Of a stretch of 11,390 bases of DNA, positions 1 through 6,134 are shown piece by piece. The stretch's first letter is position 1; each line of letters opens with the position of its first letter. Both the position numbers and the translations under genes were made by a program. The DNA comes from Chloroflexota bacterium. GTDB taxonomy: Bacteria > Chloroflexota > Anaerolineae > Anaerolineales > Anaerolineaceae. The DNA is taken from NCBI GenBank assembly GCA_023406965.1, contig JAEXTI010000010.1, positions 1 to 11,390 of the forward strand, written 5' to 3'. The notes below the pieces were generated by a model. That model was not told the DNA's origin. It made no database searches and saw only the letters and a program-made list of their open reading frames with translations.

Positions 1-89
1 ATACGACAAGGAACACCCACAACGCCACCGAAATCGGATTCGGTGACCAGCCACGGGGTGGAGGTGACAATTGCAAATTCCTTTACCAT
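1..89 (-). CDS. Partial CDS, N-terminal 29 codons of an unidentified protein
   Basis: Only the first 29 codons plus two bases lie in the window; the gene continues past the left edge. The ATG is at 89-87 on the minus strand. A strong Shine-Dalgarno sequence, AAAGGAG, lies at 105-99 with a 9-base spacer, and a good promoter lies upstream (127-156), so the start is well supported. The visible peptide begins MVKEFAIVTSTPWLV and continues with an acidic then glycine/valine-rich stretch. There is no signal peptide or recognisable motif. I cannot assign a family. It lies downstream of rsmG on the same strand but has its own promoter 368 bp away, so it is probably a separate transcription unit. It is not the parA gene often found next to rsmG/gidB, because the ParA N-terminal Walker motif is absent. 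Confidence 0.7.
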   Translation of the reverse strand, partial: MVKEFAIVTSTPWLVTESDFGGVVGVPCR

Positions 90-126
90 GCGCCTTTGCT
101 CCTTTCTCAAGATATCCAACAAAAAA

Positions 127-156
127 AGTGTATCACGCAAATTCATAATTCGTCAA
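127..156 (-). promoter_or_regulatory. Sigma-70-type promoter for the left-edge gene
   Basis: On the minus strand there is a -35 TTGACG (156-151), an 18-base spacer and a -10 TACACT (132-127). The -10 is preceded by TGA, which makes it an extended -10. Transcription would start near 120, giving a leader of about 30 bases that contains the Shine-Dalgarno sequence. Just upstream of the -35 is an A/T tract (160-176), including an inverted TTAAT-N5-ATTAA, which resembles an UP element. This is the most complete promoter in the window. Confidence 0.7.
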
Positions 157-183
157 GGGTTAATTTTTTATTAATTTTCCCAA

Positions 184-440
184 ATTCGTGCCCATTTGTG
201 AAATTCGTGGAGAATCCTCTTTCTCTCTGCGTTCCTCTGCGGTTCCTCCTCACCCCCTGCCGGGCGCAGCTCACCCCTTATTTAATCCCGAGTCTCTTAA
301 CATCGCTGCGCCCCTACCCGAAATTCGCGCCCAAAATTTTCTCTCTTCCCATTCGTGCAATTCGTGTAAATTCGTGGAAAAAATCTTTTCTTCATTCGCG
401 CCCATTCGCGTTCACCCTGGCCTTGCCGGGGCTATTCGCG
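184..440. repeat. Cluster of ATTCGTG/ATTCGCG short repeats in the 368-bp gap
   Basis: The non-coding gap 90-457 contains ten copies of ATTCGYG (one variant, ATTTGTG). They start at 184, 194, 203, 323, 351, 360, 370, 394, 404 and 434. Within sub-clusters the spacing is 9-10 bp, about one helical turn. All copies share one orientation; on the minus strand they read CACGAAT or CGCGAAT. No convincing protein is encoded here: short open frames exist but consist of these repeats or run antisense into rsmG. The repeats may be degenerate intergenic repeat DNA or binding sites. Apart from the promoter at 127-156 I see no other gene or terminator in this gap. Confidence 0.6.
225..246. repeat. Short tandem repeat, CTCTGCG unit with 10-bp period
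   Basis: CTCTGCG occurs at 225-231 and again at 235-241, with similar following bases (TTC and GTTCC). On the minus strand this reads as the CGCAGAG-type intergenic repeat that I recall from environmental bacterial genomes. A weakly similar stretch lies in the other long gap at about 5983-6016. It has no coding potential, and a function is not evident. Confidence 0.45.
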
Positions 441-457
441 GATAAACCCTCCCGCCT

Positions 458-1171
458 CTACTTCAGCGGCGTCTTGGTGGGCACTCCCACCCGCCGGGGA
501 TAATTGGGCGGGGTGGCGGCCTTCTTGTCAATGACCACCAGATAGCGGTCCTCGGCAACACCCGGCAAATGCACGGGAACCAATTGGCGCAGCCTGCCAC
601 CCAGCAAATGTGCGGGGCGTTCTCCGGCTTGCGCTTCGGCGGGGCCGCTCTCCCCCTTCTGGGCCAGCATCCCCCCGCCAACCTTGACCAGGGGCAGCAA
701 ATATTCTACCAGGATGGGCAAATTAGCCACCGCGCGGGCCACAGCCCACTCGTAAAGTTCCCGGTGCGTGGACATCCGCCCCAACTCTTCGGCGCGGGCG
801 GTCGAAAACTCCACCCGCTCCAGTTCCAGCGTTTTGACGATGTGCTTGCAGAACTCAATCTTCTTGCCCACTGAATCCACCAGCGTCAGGCGGATTTCAG
901 GGTACAGTATTTTCAAAGGGATGCCTGGAAACCCCGCCCCGGTGCCGATGTCAATCAAACTGGCGGGAGCCCGCCCGCGAAAGGCCAATGTGCAGGTCAG
1001 CGAGTCGAGGAAGTGCTTGGTGCGAACACCCTCCACATCCCGAATGGCGGTCAGGTTCATGCGCTCGTTCCAGTCCATCAATTCTTGCTCGTAACGTTGA
1101 AAAGCCGCCACTTGCCGCGGCGTCAGGTGGATTTTGAGCAAATTCTGCGTGTCGAGGATGAACTTTTCCAT
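458..1171 (-). CDS. rsmG: 16S rRNA (guanine(527)-N7)-methyltransferase RsmG (GidB)
   Basis: RsmG uses S-adenosylmethionine to methylate N7 of G527 in 16S rRNA of the small ribosomal subunit, in the cytoplasm. At 237 residues it is full length for the family. Visible hallmarks are the N-terminal WNERMNLTAIRD stretch (34-45), HFLDSL (53-58), the Rossmann SAM-binding loop DIGTGAGFPGIP (74-85), the conserved VARAVAN segment (144-150) and the C-terminal PRRVGVPTKTPL tail typical of RsmG. I chose ATG 1171 because family members begin near this point. An in-frame GTG at 1189, directly after the upstream TGA, would add six residues. Neither start has a good Shine-Dalgarno sequence. The gene follows the diguanylate cyclase on the same strand with an 18-base gap (or none, with the GTG), so cotranscription or translational coupling is likely. 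A TATAAT at 1186-1181 could give a separate, nearly leaderless transcript. Confidence 0.96.
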   Translation of the reverse strand: MEKFILDTQNLLKIHLTPRQVAAFQRYEQELMDWNERMNLTAIRDVEGVRTKHFLDSLTCTLAFRGRAPASLIDIGTGAGFPGIPLKILYPEIRLTLVDSVGKKIEFCKHIVKTLELERVEFSTARAEELGRMSTHRELYEWAVARAVANLPILVEYLLPLVKVGGGMLAQKGESGPAEAQAGERPAHLLGGRLRQLVPVHLPGVAEDRYLVVIDKKAATPPNYPRRVGVPTKTPLK

Positions 1172-1180
1172 GGCACGCTG

Positions 1181-1186
1181 ATTATA
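1181..1186 (-). promoter_or_regulatory. TATAAT -10-like hexamer directly ahead of rsmG
   Basis: The minus strand reads TATAAT at 1186-1181, nine bases before the rsmG ATG at 1171. No good -35 hexamer is present 16-18 bases upstream, a stretch that codes for the end of the diguanylate cyclase. If used, transcription would begin within about three bases of the ATG. It may be chance, because the hexamer spans the short junction between the two genes. Confidence 0.35.
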
Positions 1187-1189
1187 CAC

Positions 1190-3958
1190 TCAAACCGAAA
1201 CCCGGTTGCGTCCGGCTTGCTTGGCGCGGTACAGCGCCGCATCAGCGTGCTCCAGCAGCACATCCAGGTTGGCGTAATCTTCCATCAACTCAGCCACCCC
1301 CACGCTGGCCGTCACCTTCACCAGCCCTTGTTTCGACTCGATGGTTACATCCCGAATGGTGTCACAAAGCCGCTGGGCAATGCACAAAGCCCCCTCCAGG
1401 CTCGTCTCGGGCAGCAGCACCACAAACTCTTCGCCACCATAGCGCCCCACAAAATCGGAGGAGCGGATTTGCGAAGCGCATGTCCGAGAGATTTCGCTCA
1501 GCGCTTTATCGCCGATCAAGTGCCCAAAGGTGTCATTGATCTTCTTAAAGTGATCCAGATCCAGCATGATCAACGAAAGCGGCGTGTAATAGCGGCGGGA
1601 ACGAGTGAACTCCTGCATAGCGCGTTCGAAGAAGCTGCGCCGGTTCAAAATCCCCGTCAACGGATCAATGGTAGCCAGGCGCTGCACCTCGCTAAACAAC
1701 TCGGCGTTCTGAATGGCAATCACGGCCTGTTGGGCGAACATTTCCAATAGCTGCATATCGCGGTGGTTGAATTTCCGCTTTGCCGCCTCGTCTCCCACTG
1801 CCAGCACACCCAACAGGCGTCCGCCGCTGACCAACGGCACTGCCACGATAGAAGTGTGCGAGGACAAATACTGCGGGCTGCGGCCTTCCCATACGGCGTA
1901 ATCGTCAATGACCATCGATTGGCGTGTTTGAGCCACCAGGCCCATACAGCCCTCCCCTAGCTGCATCATCGTTCCGGTATAGTCCCGTTCCTTGAGGTAG
2001 CTGACCACGATCTCCAACTGCTGAGTATCCTCATGGTACATGGCCAGTTCGCTGTCGCGCACATTCATCAACCCGACCATGCGCTCCACAATCGCCTTCA
2101 ACAAGCGGGGTAGTTCCAGCTCAGCCGAAATATCCTGCAAGGTGGCCCGTAGCACCTCCAGTTCCTGAATCCGCTGCCGCTCGCCGGCCTCGATCCGCCT
2201 TCGCTCGGTGATGTCGCGCACCACGAAAACCAGGCTTTTGGGCTTTCCGGCTCCATCCCGCAGCACGCCCCCGTTGACTTCAAACTCAAACAAGGTGCCA
2301 TTCTTGCGCAGCCCGTGATACTCCAGAATCCCAGCGCCCGTACCTTGCGCCAATCGAGCAACATCCTGAATGAAGCGCTCGCGGTCTGCCGGGGCAACGA
2401 ACTCTGCCAGTGATTTGCCCAGCAAGGCATCTTCCGGAGCGTAACCAAACATTCGCAGGCCCGCCGGCGATACGAGCAGAATACGTCCCTCCAGGTCGGT
2501 AATAGAAATATCGTCTGGTGAAACGGTGATGATCGAACGGTACAACTCCTCCGAGTCGCGCAGTTTTTGCTCAATCTCCTTGCGGCTGGTAATGTCGCGC
2601 AGGTAGGCCACCACCGCCGGCCGGCCCTGGTGTTCAATCAGGCCGGTGTTGTACTCAAGATTGCGCCAGGAGCCATCTTTAGTCAGTAAAGCTGATTCAA
2701 CCAGGCTGCCTGGTGAGGAGCCGGATAAACGGCGCAGGTAGGCGCCCATAATTTGCTCGTGATCTTCAGGGCGAAGAAAACGGGTAAAGTCCTGTCCGAT
2801 GAGTTCTTCTTGCGAATATCCACCCAGCTCCATGCAGCGCCGGTTGGCATAAACCAGCTTGCCGTCCTGAATGATCACGATGGCATCGTTAGCGGCTTCT
2901 GCCAGGCCGCGATACCTCGCTTCGCTGGACGTGAGCACCTCATGCAATTGGATCTGTTCGGTGGTATCGTAGAACATTACCAGCCAGCCATAAGGACTGC
3001 CCTGAACATCCTGAATCGGCGAGCTGTTGGTTAGAAAGACTCGCTCCCCGATGGGGATGTAACCGGAAGAGTCGTGGTTGGGTCCACAAGGCAACACGAC
3101 GCCAGGCAGCAGCCGCTCGAGCGGCTCGCCAACAGCCCAGCGAGCAGCCTCACCAAAAACACGCTGGCCGGCCGGGTTGATCTCAATAACGTGCATGTTG
3201 CGATCCAGCACCACCGCAATTTGATCGATCTGGCGATAAAGCAGATCGTGCGCAAAGGGCATCAATTCCGCAATTCTGGCTTGATGCGCGATCCAATGCA
3301 ACAGGACAGCAGCCAAAGCTAAACCCGTCACAAGGAAATCGCCCAAATAATAGGGCATAATCTCCAACATGAACAGCAGGCCGATCAAACCCGGAACGAC
3401 CAATGCTCCAACCGTCCACCACAATTGACTGCGATAAATGGGCGGCATGCGCGTGATATGCCCGATCAATAAACTGACCGCAGCCAGATAAAACGCAATT
3501 CCAACAGCCCCATCCACCCAGGCCATGATACGGCTCTCGTATCCCAAAAGGGAAACCGACCCCAGGTGTACGACAAATGGCCCGCGGAAGTAAAGCTCAT
3601 GGGCGAAATTCGTTTGTGAAAGTAGAAAAGAAAGCAGCGGCACAACGAAAAGAAGCAACAGATGGCGTTTCCTCAGGCGGCGTCCCGGCTGGATATACTC
3701 CAGCACATACCACAACACCGCCGCGCCCAACCCACCTTCGACAAATTCAAACTGCTCAATGATCCGCATCGTTTGCAAATCGGATGCGAGCAATTCCAAA
3801 CTAAACGCCAGGCACCAGACTGCGATGAGCGTACCCATGACTGCCAGAGGCAGCGCGCAAGGCCGGTTTCGACGTCGCAAATTATCCGCTACGATCACAA
3901 CCACGGCGATCAGCGATAACCAGACCGGAACCAGGTAAGGAACCGAGCCCAATTCCAT
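1190..3958 (-). CDS. Seven-TM, multi-PAS, GAF and GGDEF diguanylate cyclase
   Basis: This is a 922-residue membrane-anchored diguanylate cyclase that should make cyclic di-GMP from two GTP. Order of domains: an N-terminal seven-helix membrane region (about 8-225, like the histidine-kinase 7TM sensor family), three PAS domains (about 240-335, 345-460 and 468-588; the first is divergent), a GAF domain (about 615-755) and a GGDEF domain (about 757-922). The catalytic site looks intact: metal-binding D800 and D802 in MLDLDHFKKIND, and GGEEF at 841-845. The product-inhibition I-site RSSD (832-835) sits five residues before GGEEF, so feedback inhibition is likely. There is no EAL or HD-GYP domain, so it is a synthase only. 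The start ATG at 3958 has no clear Shine-Dalgarno sequence but has an extended -10 nine bases upstream. It lies 101 bp after recF and runs almost directly into rsmG. The signal sensed is unknown. Confidence 0.93.
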   Translation of the reverse strand: MELGSVPYLVPVWLSLIAVVVIVADNLRRRNRPCALPLAVMGTLIAVWCLAFSLELLASDLQTMRIIEQFEFVEGGLGAAVLWYVLEYIQPGRRLRKRHLLLLFVVPLLSFLLSQTNFAHELYFRGPFVVHLGSVSLLGYESRIMAWVDGAVGIAFYLAAVSLLIGHITRMPPIYRSQLWWTVGALVVPGLIGLLFMLEIMPYYLGDFLVTGLALAAVLLHWIAHQARIAELMPFAHDLLYRQIDQIAVVLDRNMHVIEINPAGQRVFGEAARWAVGEPLERLLPGVVLPCGPNHDSSGYIPIGERVFLTNSSPIQDVQGSPYGWLVMFYDTTEQIQLHEVLTSSEARYRGLAEAANDAIVIIQDGKLVYANRRCMELGGYSQEELIGQDFTRFLRPEDHEQIMGAYLRRLSGSSPGSLVESALLTKDGSWRNLEYNTGLIEHQGRPAVVAYLRDITSRKEIEQKLRDSEELYRSIITVSPDDISITDLEGRILLVSPAGLRMFGYAPEDALLGKSLAEFVAPADRERFIQDVARLAQGTGAGILEYHGLRKNGTLFEFEVNGGVLRDGAGKPKSLVFVVRDITERRRIEAGERQRIQELEVLRATLQDISAELELPRLLKAIVERMVGLMNVRDSELAMYHEDTQQLEIVVSYLKERDYTGTMMQLGEGCMGLVAQTRQSMVIDDYAVWEGRSPQYLSSHTSIVAVPLVSGGRLLGVLAVGDEAAKRKFNHRDMQLLEMFAQQAVIAIQNAELFSEVQRLATIDPLTGILNRRSFFERAMQEFTRSRRYYTPLSLIMLDLDHFKKINDTFGHLIGDKALSEISRTCASQIRSSDFVGRYGGEEFVVLLPETSLEGALCIAQRLCDTIRDVTIESKQGLVKVTASVGVAELMEDYANLDVLLEHADAALYRAKQAGRNRVSV

Positions 3959-3967
3959 CTTATTTGA

Positions 3968-3976
3968 ATTCTAGCA
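3968..3976 (-). promoter_or_regulatory. Extended -10 (TGCTAGAAT) just ahead of the diguanylate cyclase
   Basis: In the 101-bp gap after recF the minus strand reads TGCTAGAAT at 3976-3968, a TGn plus TAGAAT extended -10. It ends nine bases before the ATG at 3958. No good -35 is seen at 17 bases. Transcription would start around 3961, leaving a leader of only a few bases. No Shine-Dalgarno sequence lies between the hexamer and the start, which fits a leaderless or near-leaderless mRNA. I saw no convincing intrinsic terminator for recF in this gap. Confidence 0.45.
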
Positions 3977-4059
3977 CACTACACTGCCCATCGTTCATAA
4001 CAACCCCCGAAATCAACGCAGCAAAGCTGTGTGATGTGCCTCCCCCCTCGGCGGTTCAA

Positions 4060-5265
4060 TTACGAAGTCTCTATCACTCCTTGCGTGACCCTCCAGATCG
4101 TGCTGTGGTCCACAAAATCTTGAGAAAACAAGTTGAGATCCGTGGTGGTGAGCATAGTTTGCTCGCACTCACCCAAATACGCCAGCAAGTCGTTACGACG
4201 GTGATCGTCGAGTTCGGCCAGAATTTCATCGAGCAGCATTACCGGCCACTGTCCCGTGCGATCTTTCATCCACTGCGCCTCGGCCAGCTTGAGCGAAAGC
4301 AACCCCGTGCGCACCTGGCCCCGTGAGCCAAAATCGCCCAGGTCGATCTGATTGCTCAAAAAGCGCAGCTCGTCCCTATGCGGACCAATGGTGGTCACGC
4401 CGCGTTGAATTTCCTCGTTGTGCAGCGCGCCCAGGCGCTCTACAAAACCCTTGCGGATTTGTTCCACGCTCAGCCCGCTGCGATCCACCACCGTACGCAG
4501 CGGCAAGGCAAACTGGCCCTCGGGCTGCGGCAGAGGGTCGAAGGCAGGCTGGTAAACCAGTTGCAAAATCTCTTGCTGGTTGGTCAACCGGGCATGGATG
4601 CGAGCGGCGAAGCGTTCCAACTCTTGAATAGCAAAGATACGGTGGCGCAGCAAGATCGCGCCCTTATCTGCCAAAATTTCGTCCCAGAAAGTCAGTTGTC
4701 CCGGGTCGCCGCCGCGCTCGGCCAGCAGTTTGAGCAGGGCGTTGCGCTGCGAGAGAGCCTGGTTGTAATCCTGCAGGGCAGCTGCGTAGCCGGGAATGGC
4801 CTGAGAAAGGGCCAGGTTGAGATACCTGCGCCGCTCCTCGGGGCTATCTTCGATGATGCGGGTCATGTGCGGCAGGAAGATCACTGCGGCAAAGTGCCCG
4901 GTGGCCTCTTGCGCGGTGCGTTTCACCCCATCCAGCAGGATTTCCTTGCGCAGCCGGCCCTGACCCGAGATACCGTTCTGCTCGTGAATGAGGCGCACTT
5001 CCATGCGGTGACGGGTGGGGCCGCGCTGATAATCGGCGACCAGGCGGGCCACCGCCAGCGGTTCGCGGGCCGCCAGAAAATTCACCAACTGCCTGTCGTG
5101 CATGGCATGAAACGAAGTGAAGGTCGCCAGGTAATAGACCGCCTCGAGCAGGCTGGTTTTTCCCTGGGCATTGTCACCCACCAGCAAAAGATTCCGCCTG
5201 GGAACATCCATATCCAGGCGGGTGAAGGCGCGAAAATTGGTCAGCGACAGGTGGGTGAGGTGCAT
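4060..5265 (-). CDS. recF: DNA replication/repair protein RecF
   Basis: RecF is an SMC-like ATPase that, with RecO and RecR, loads RecA at gaps in DNA during repair. At 401 residues it is of normal length. Visible motifs: the N-terminal LxNFRxF stretch (8-14), Walker A GDNAQGKT (30-37), the SPEERRRYLN segment (141-150), GPHRDE (294-299), the ABC signature GSRGQVRTG (313-321) and Walker B VMLLDE (342-347) followed by the D-loop. All ATPase elements are present. It starts nine bases after the def stop codon. No Shine-Dalgarno sequence lies in that gap, so translation is probably coupled to def and both come from the promoter at 5820-5848. The gene is not in the common dnaA-dnaN-recF-gyrB arrangement here. 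The C-terminal segment ends IWRVTQGVIE, as expected for the family. Confidence 0.96.
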   Translation of the reverse strand: MHLTHLSLTNFRAFTRLDMDVPRRNLLLVGDNAQGKTSLLEAVYYLATFTSFHAMHDRQLVNFLAAREPLAVARLVADYQRGPTRHRMEVRLIHEQNGISGQGRLRKEILLDGVKRTAQEATGHFAAVIFLPHMTRIIEDSPEERRRYLNLALSQAIPGYAAALQDYNQALSQRNALLKLLAERGGDPGQLTFWDEILADKGAILLRHRIFAIQELERFAARIHARLTNQQEILQLVYQPAFDPLPQPEGQFALPLRTVVDRSGLSVEQIRKGFVERLGALHNEEIQRGVTTIGPHRDELRFLSNQIDLGDFGSRGQVRTGLLSLKLAEAQWMKDRTGQWPVMLLDEILAELDDHRRNDLLAYLGECEQTMLTTTDLNLFSQDFVDHSTIWRVTQGVIETS

Positions 5266-5274
5266 GGGCGCCGT

Positions 5275-5790
5275 TTACACGTTGTCTTGAACTTCCTCGT
5301 CGTCAGCCGGGCGCCACAACTTGGTAGCGCGGTCGGTATACAAAATTCCTTCCAGGTGGTCGATCTCGTGCTGGAAGATACGTGCCACCCAGCCCTGCAG
5401 TTTGAGCTTGACGGGCTTCCCCTGGCGATTGAGGCCTTTCACGGTAATTTTCAGGTGGCGGTTCACCTCGCCCATCATCCGTGGGACCGACAGGCAACCT
5501 TCCACGCCCAGCTCCATGTCTTCCGAAGCCTCGTCGATCTCAGGATTGATGACCACATACAGCTTCTTAGGAGCGTCCTCTTCCTCCTCTTCGTTCTCAG
5601 CATATTCCACCACGATCAAGCGGCTGGAAACGCCAACCTGGGGCGCGGCCAGGCCAACGCCGGGAGCTTCGCGCATGGTCTCAACCATATCGTCGATCAA
5701 TACCTGTAAATCTTTGTCGAACTTGGTGATTTTATGCGCCTTACGGCGCAACACCGGATCGGGGGTGTATACAATTTCTCGAAGTGCCAT
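5275..5790 (-). CDS. def: Peptide deformylase
   Basis: This is a metalloenzyme that removes the N-formyl group from the starting methionine of new proteins at the ribosome. It has 171 residues, as usual. The three family motifs are intact: GVGLAAPQVG (44-53), EGCLSVP (97-103; metal ligand C99) and HEIDHLEG (141-148; metal ligands H141 and H145, catalytic E142). A glutamate-rich loop (ENEEEEED, 65-72) lies between motifs 1 and 2; it is surface-exposed in such proteins and not disabling. The start ATG at 5790 is supported by an AGAGGT Shine-Dalgarno sequence (5806-5801) with a 10-base spacer and by a promoter just upstream. It is the first gene of a def-recF pair. Confidence 0.97.
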   Translation of the reverse strand: MALREIVYTPDPVLRRKAHKITKFDKDLQVLIDDMVETMREAPGVGLAAPQVGVSSRLIVVEYAENEEEEEDAPKKLYVVINPEIDEASEDMELGVEGCLSVPRMMGEVNRHLKITVKGLNRQGKPVKLKLQGWVARIFQHEIDHLEGILYTDRATKLWRPADDEEVQDNV

Positions 5791-5819
5791 AATTATTCGT
5801 ACCTCTACGTTCGAGCCCT

Positions 5820-5848
5820 ATTTTACCCTGAAACACTATGGAAATCAA
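5820..5848 (-). promoter_or_regulatory. Sigma-70-type promoter for def-recF
   Basis: The minus strand carries TTGATT (5848-5843), a 17-base spacer and TAAAAT (5825-5820). Transcription would start near 5813, giving a leader of about 23 bases with the def Shine-Dalgarno sequence inside it. The first bases of the -35 overlap the end of the T-run of the candidate terminator just upstream. Confidence 0.6.
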
Positions 5849-5904
5849 AAAAGCCGGCCACCTCTTGCCTTTTGCGCCGTAGGGGCGGGTCTTTAACGCC
5901 GGCT
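5847..5904 (-). terminator. Candidate terminator-like stem with U-tract ahead of def
   Basis: On the minus strand AGCCGGC (5904-5898) can pair with GCCGGCT (5858-5852). A run of six T (5852-5847) overlaps the last base of the second arm and continues beyond it. The loop is long (39 bases), which is unusual for a simple intrinsic terminator. It may end read-through from the clpC/membrane-protein unit or be the terminator arm of a leader RNA. Its first arm lies inside the 5883-5968 inverted repeat, so the two stems compete or form a pseudoknot. Confidence 0.4.
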
Positions 5905-6073
5905 GGCTCCGATCACCTTCGAACATTCCCGCGGGTTGATCCCATTCATCCACCCTCAAGACCCGCCCGTTTGTACCAGGCTTCTCTGCAAACTCCGCGG
6001 CCTCTTCTCTTCACCACGGGCGCAACTCGATTCCGGATGATTTATTTTTCTTTTCCCACCGCTGCGCCCCTAC
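5879..6073. repeat. 195-bp segment with GTAGGGGCG terminal inverted repeats, MITE-like candidate
   Basis: GTAGGGGCG at 5879-5887 is matched by CGCCCCTAC at 6065-6073, a 9-bp inverted pair bounding most of the 344-bp gap between the membrane-protein gene and def. The segment is non-coding and contains the 11-bp inverted repeat described separately. No target-site duplication is clear at the ends. The right end extends to a 14-mer, CGCTGCGCCCCTAC (6060-6073), which recurs at 304-317 in the other long gap. This supports dispersed repeat DNA, but a mobile origin is not proven. Confidence 0.35.
5883..5968. repeat. 11-bp perfect inverted repeat with 64-base loop
   Basis: GGGCGGGTCTT at 5883-5893 is the exact reverse complement of AAGACCCGCCC at 5958-5968. 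Further out, GTA (5879-5881) and TAC (5974-5976) also pair if a few bases bulge. The loop includes the palindrome CCCGCGGG (5928-5935). The G/C-rich arms flanked by GTA and TAC resemble dispersed palindromic intergenic repeats. No open reading frame of note lies within. Confidence 0.65.
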
Positions 6074-6089
6074 AGGACCGTTGTGCTTC

Positions 6090-6108
6090 AGGCCGATCCC
6101 CTCGGCCT
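6090..6108. other. Perfect 7-bp stem-loop downstream of the membrane-protein gene
   Basis: AGGCCGA (6090-6096) and TCGGCCT (6102-6108) form a perfect stem with a five-base loop, 26 bases past the stop of the gene at 6135. No U-run follows on either strand, so it is not a classical intrinsic terminator. It could stabilise the 3' end of the clpC/membrane-protein mRNA or mark a weak or Rho-assisted stop. Confidence 0.45.
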
Positions 6109-6134
6109 AATCAGGGAGACCAACCTAACCGCGT

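Noticed and set aside
378..392. T-run after rsmG (minus strand GATTTTTTCC) as a terminator
   Set aside because: No G/C-rich stem precedes the T-run on the minus strand; only weak A/T pairing is possible.
96..503. 135-codon plus-strand open frame in the left gap
   Set aside because: It consists largely of the intergenic repeats, runs antisense into the 3' end of rsmG, has no ribosome site and gives a low-complexity protein.
3959..4059. Intrinsic terminator after recF
   Set aside because: A small CAGC-TTT-GCTG hairpin exists (about 4017-4033) but is short, has a mismatch in its outer stem on the minus strand and is not followed by a U-run.
4378..5709. 443-codon plus-strand open frame
   Set aside because: It is antisense to recF and def, both of which have complete family motifs; it is a by-product of high G+C codon use.
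5905..5960. T-box or cobalamin riboswitch in the def upstream region
   Set aside because: An ACCCGCGGG-like stretch suggested a T-box and GGGAAT with GGTG suggested a B12 element, but the UGGN tail-binding motif and the conserved B12 core are missing.
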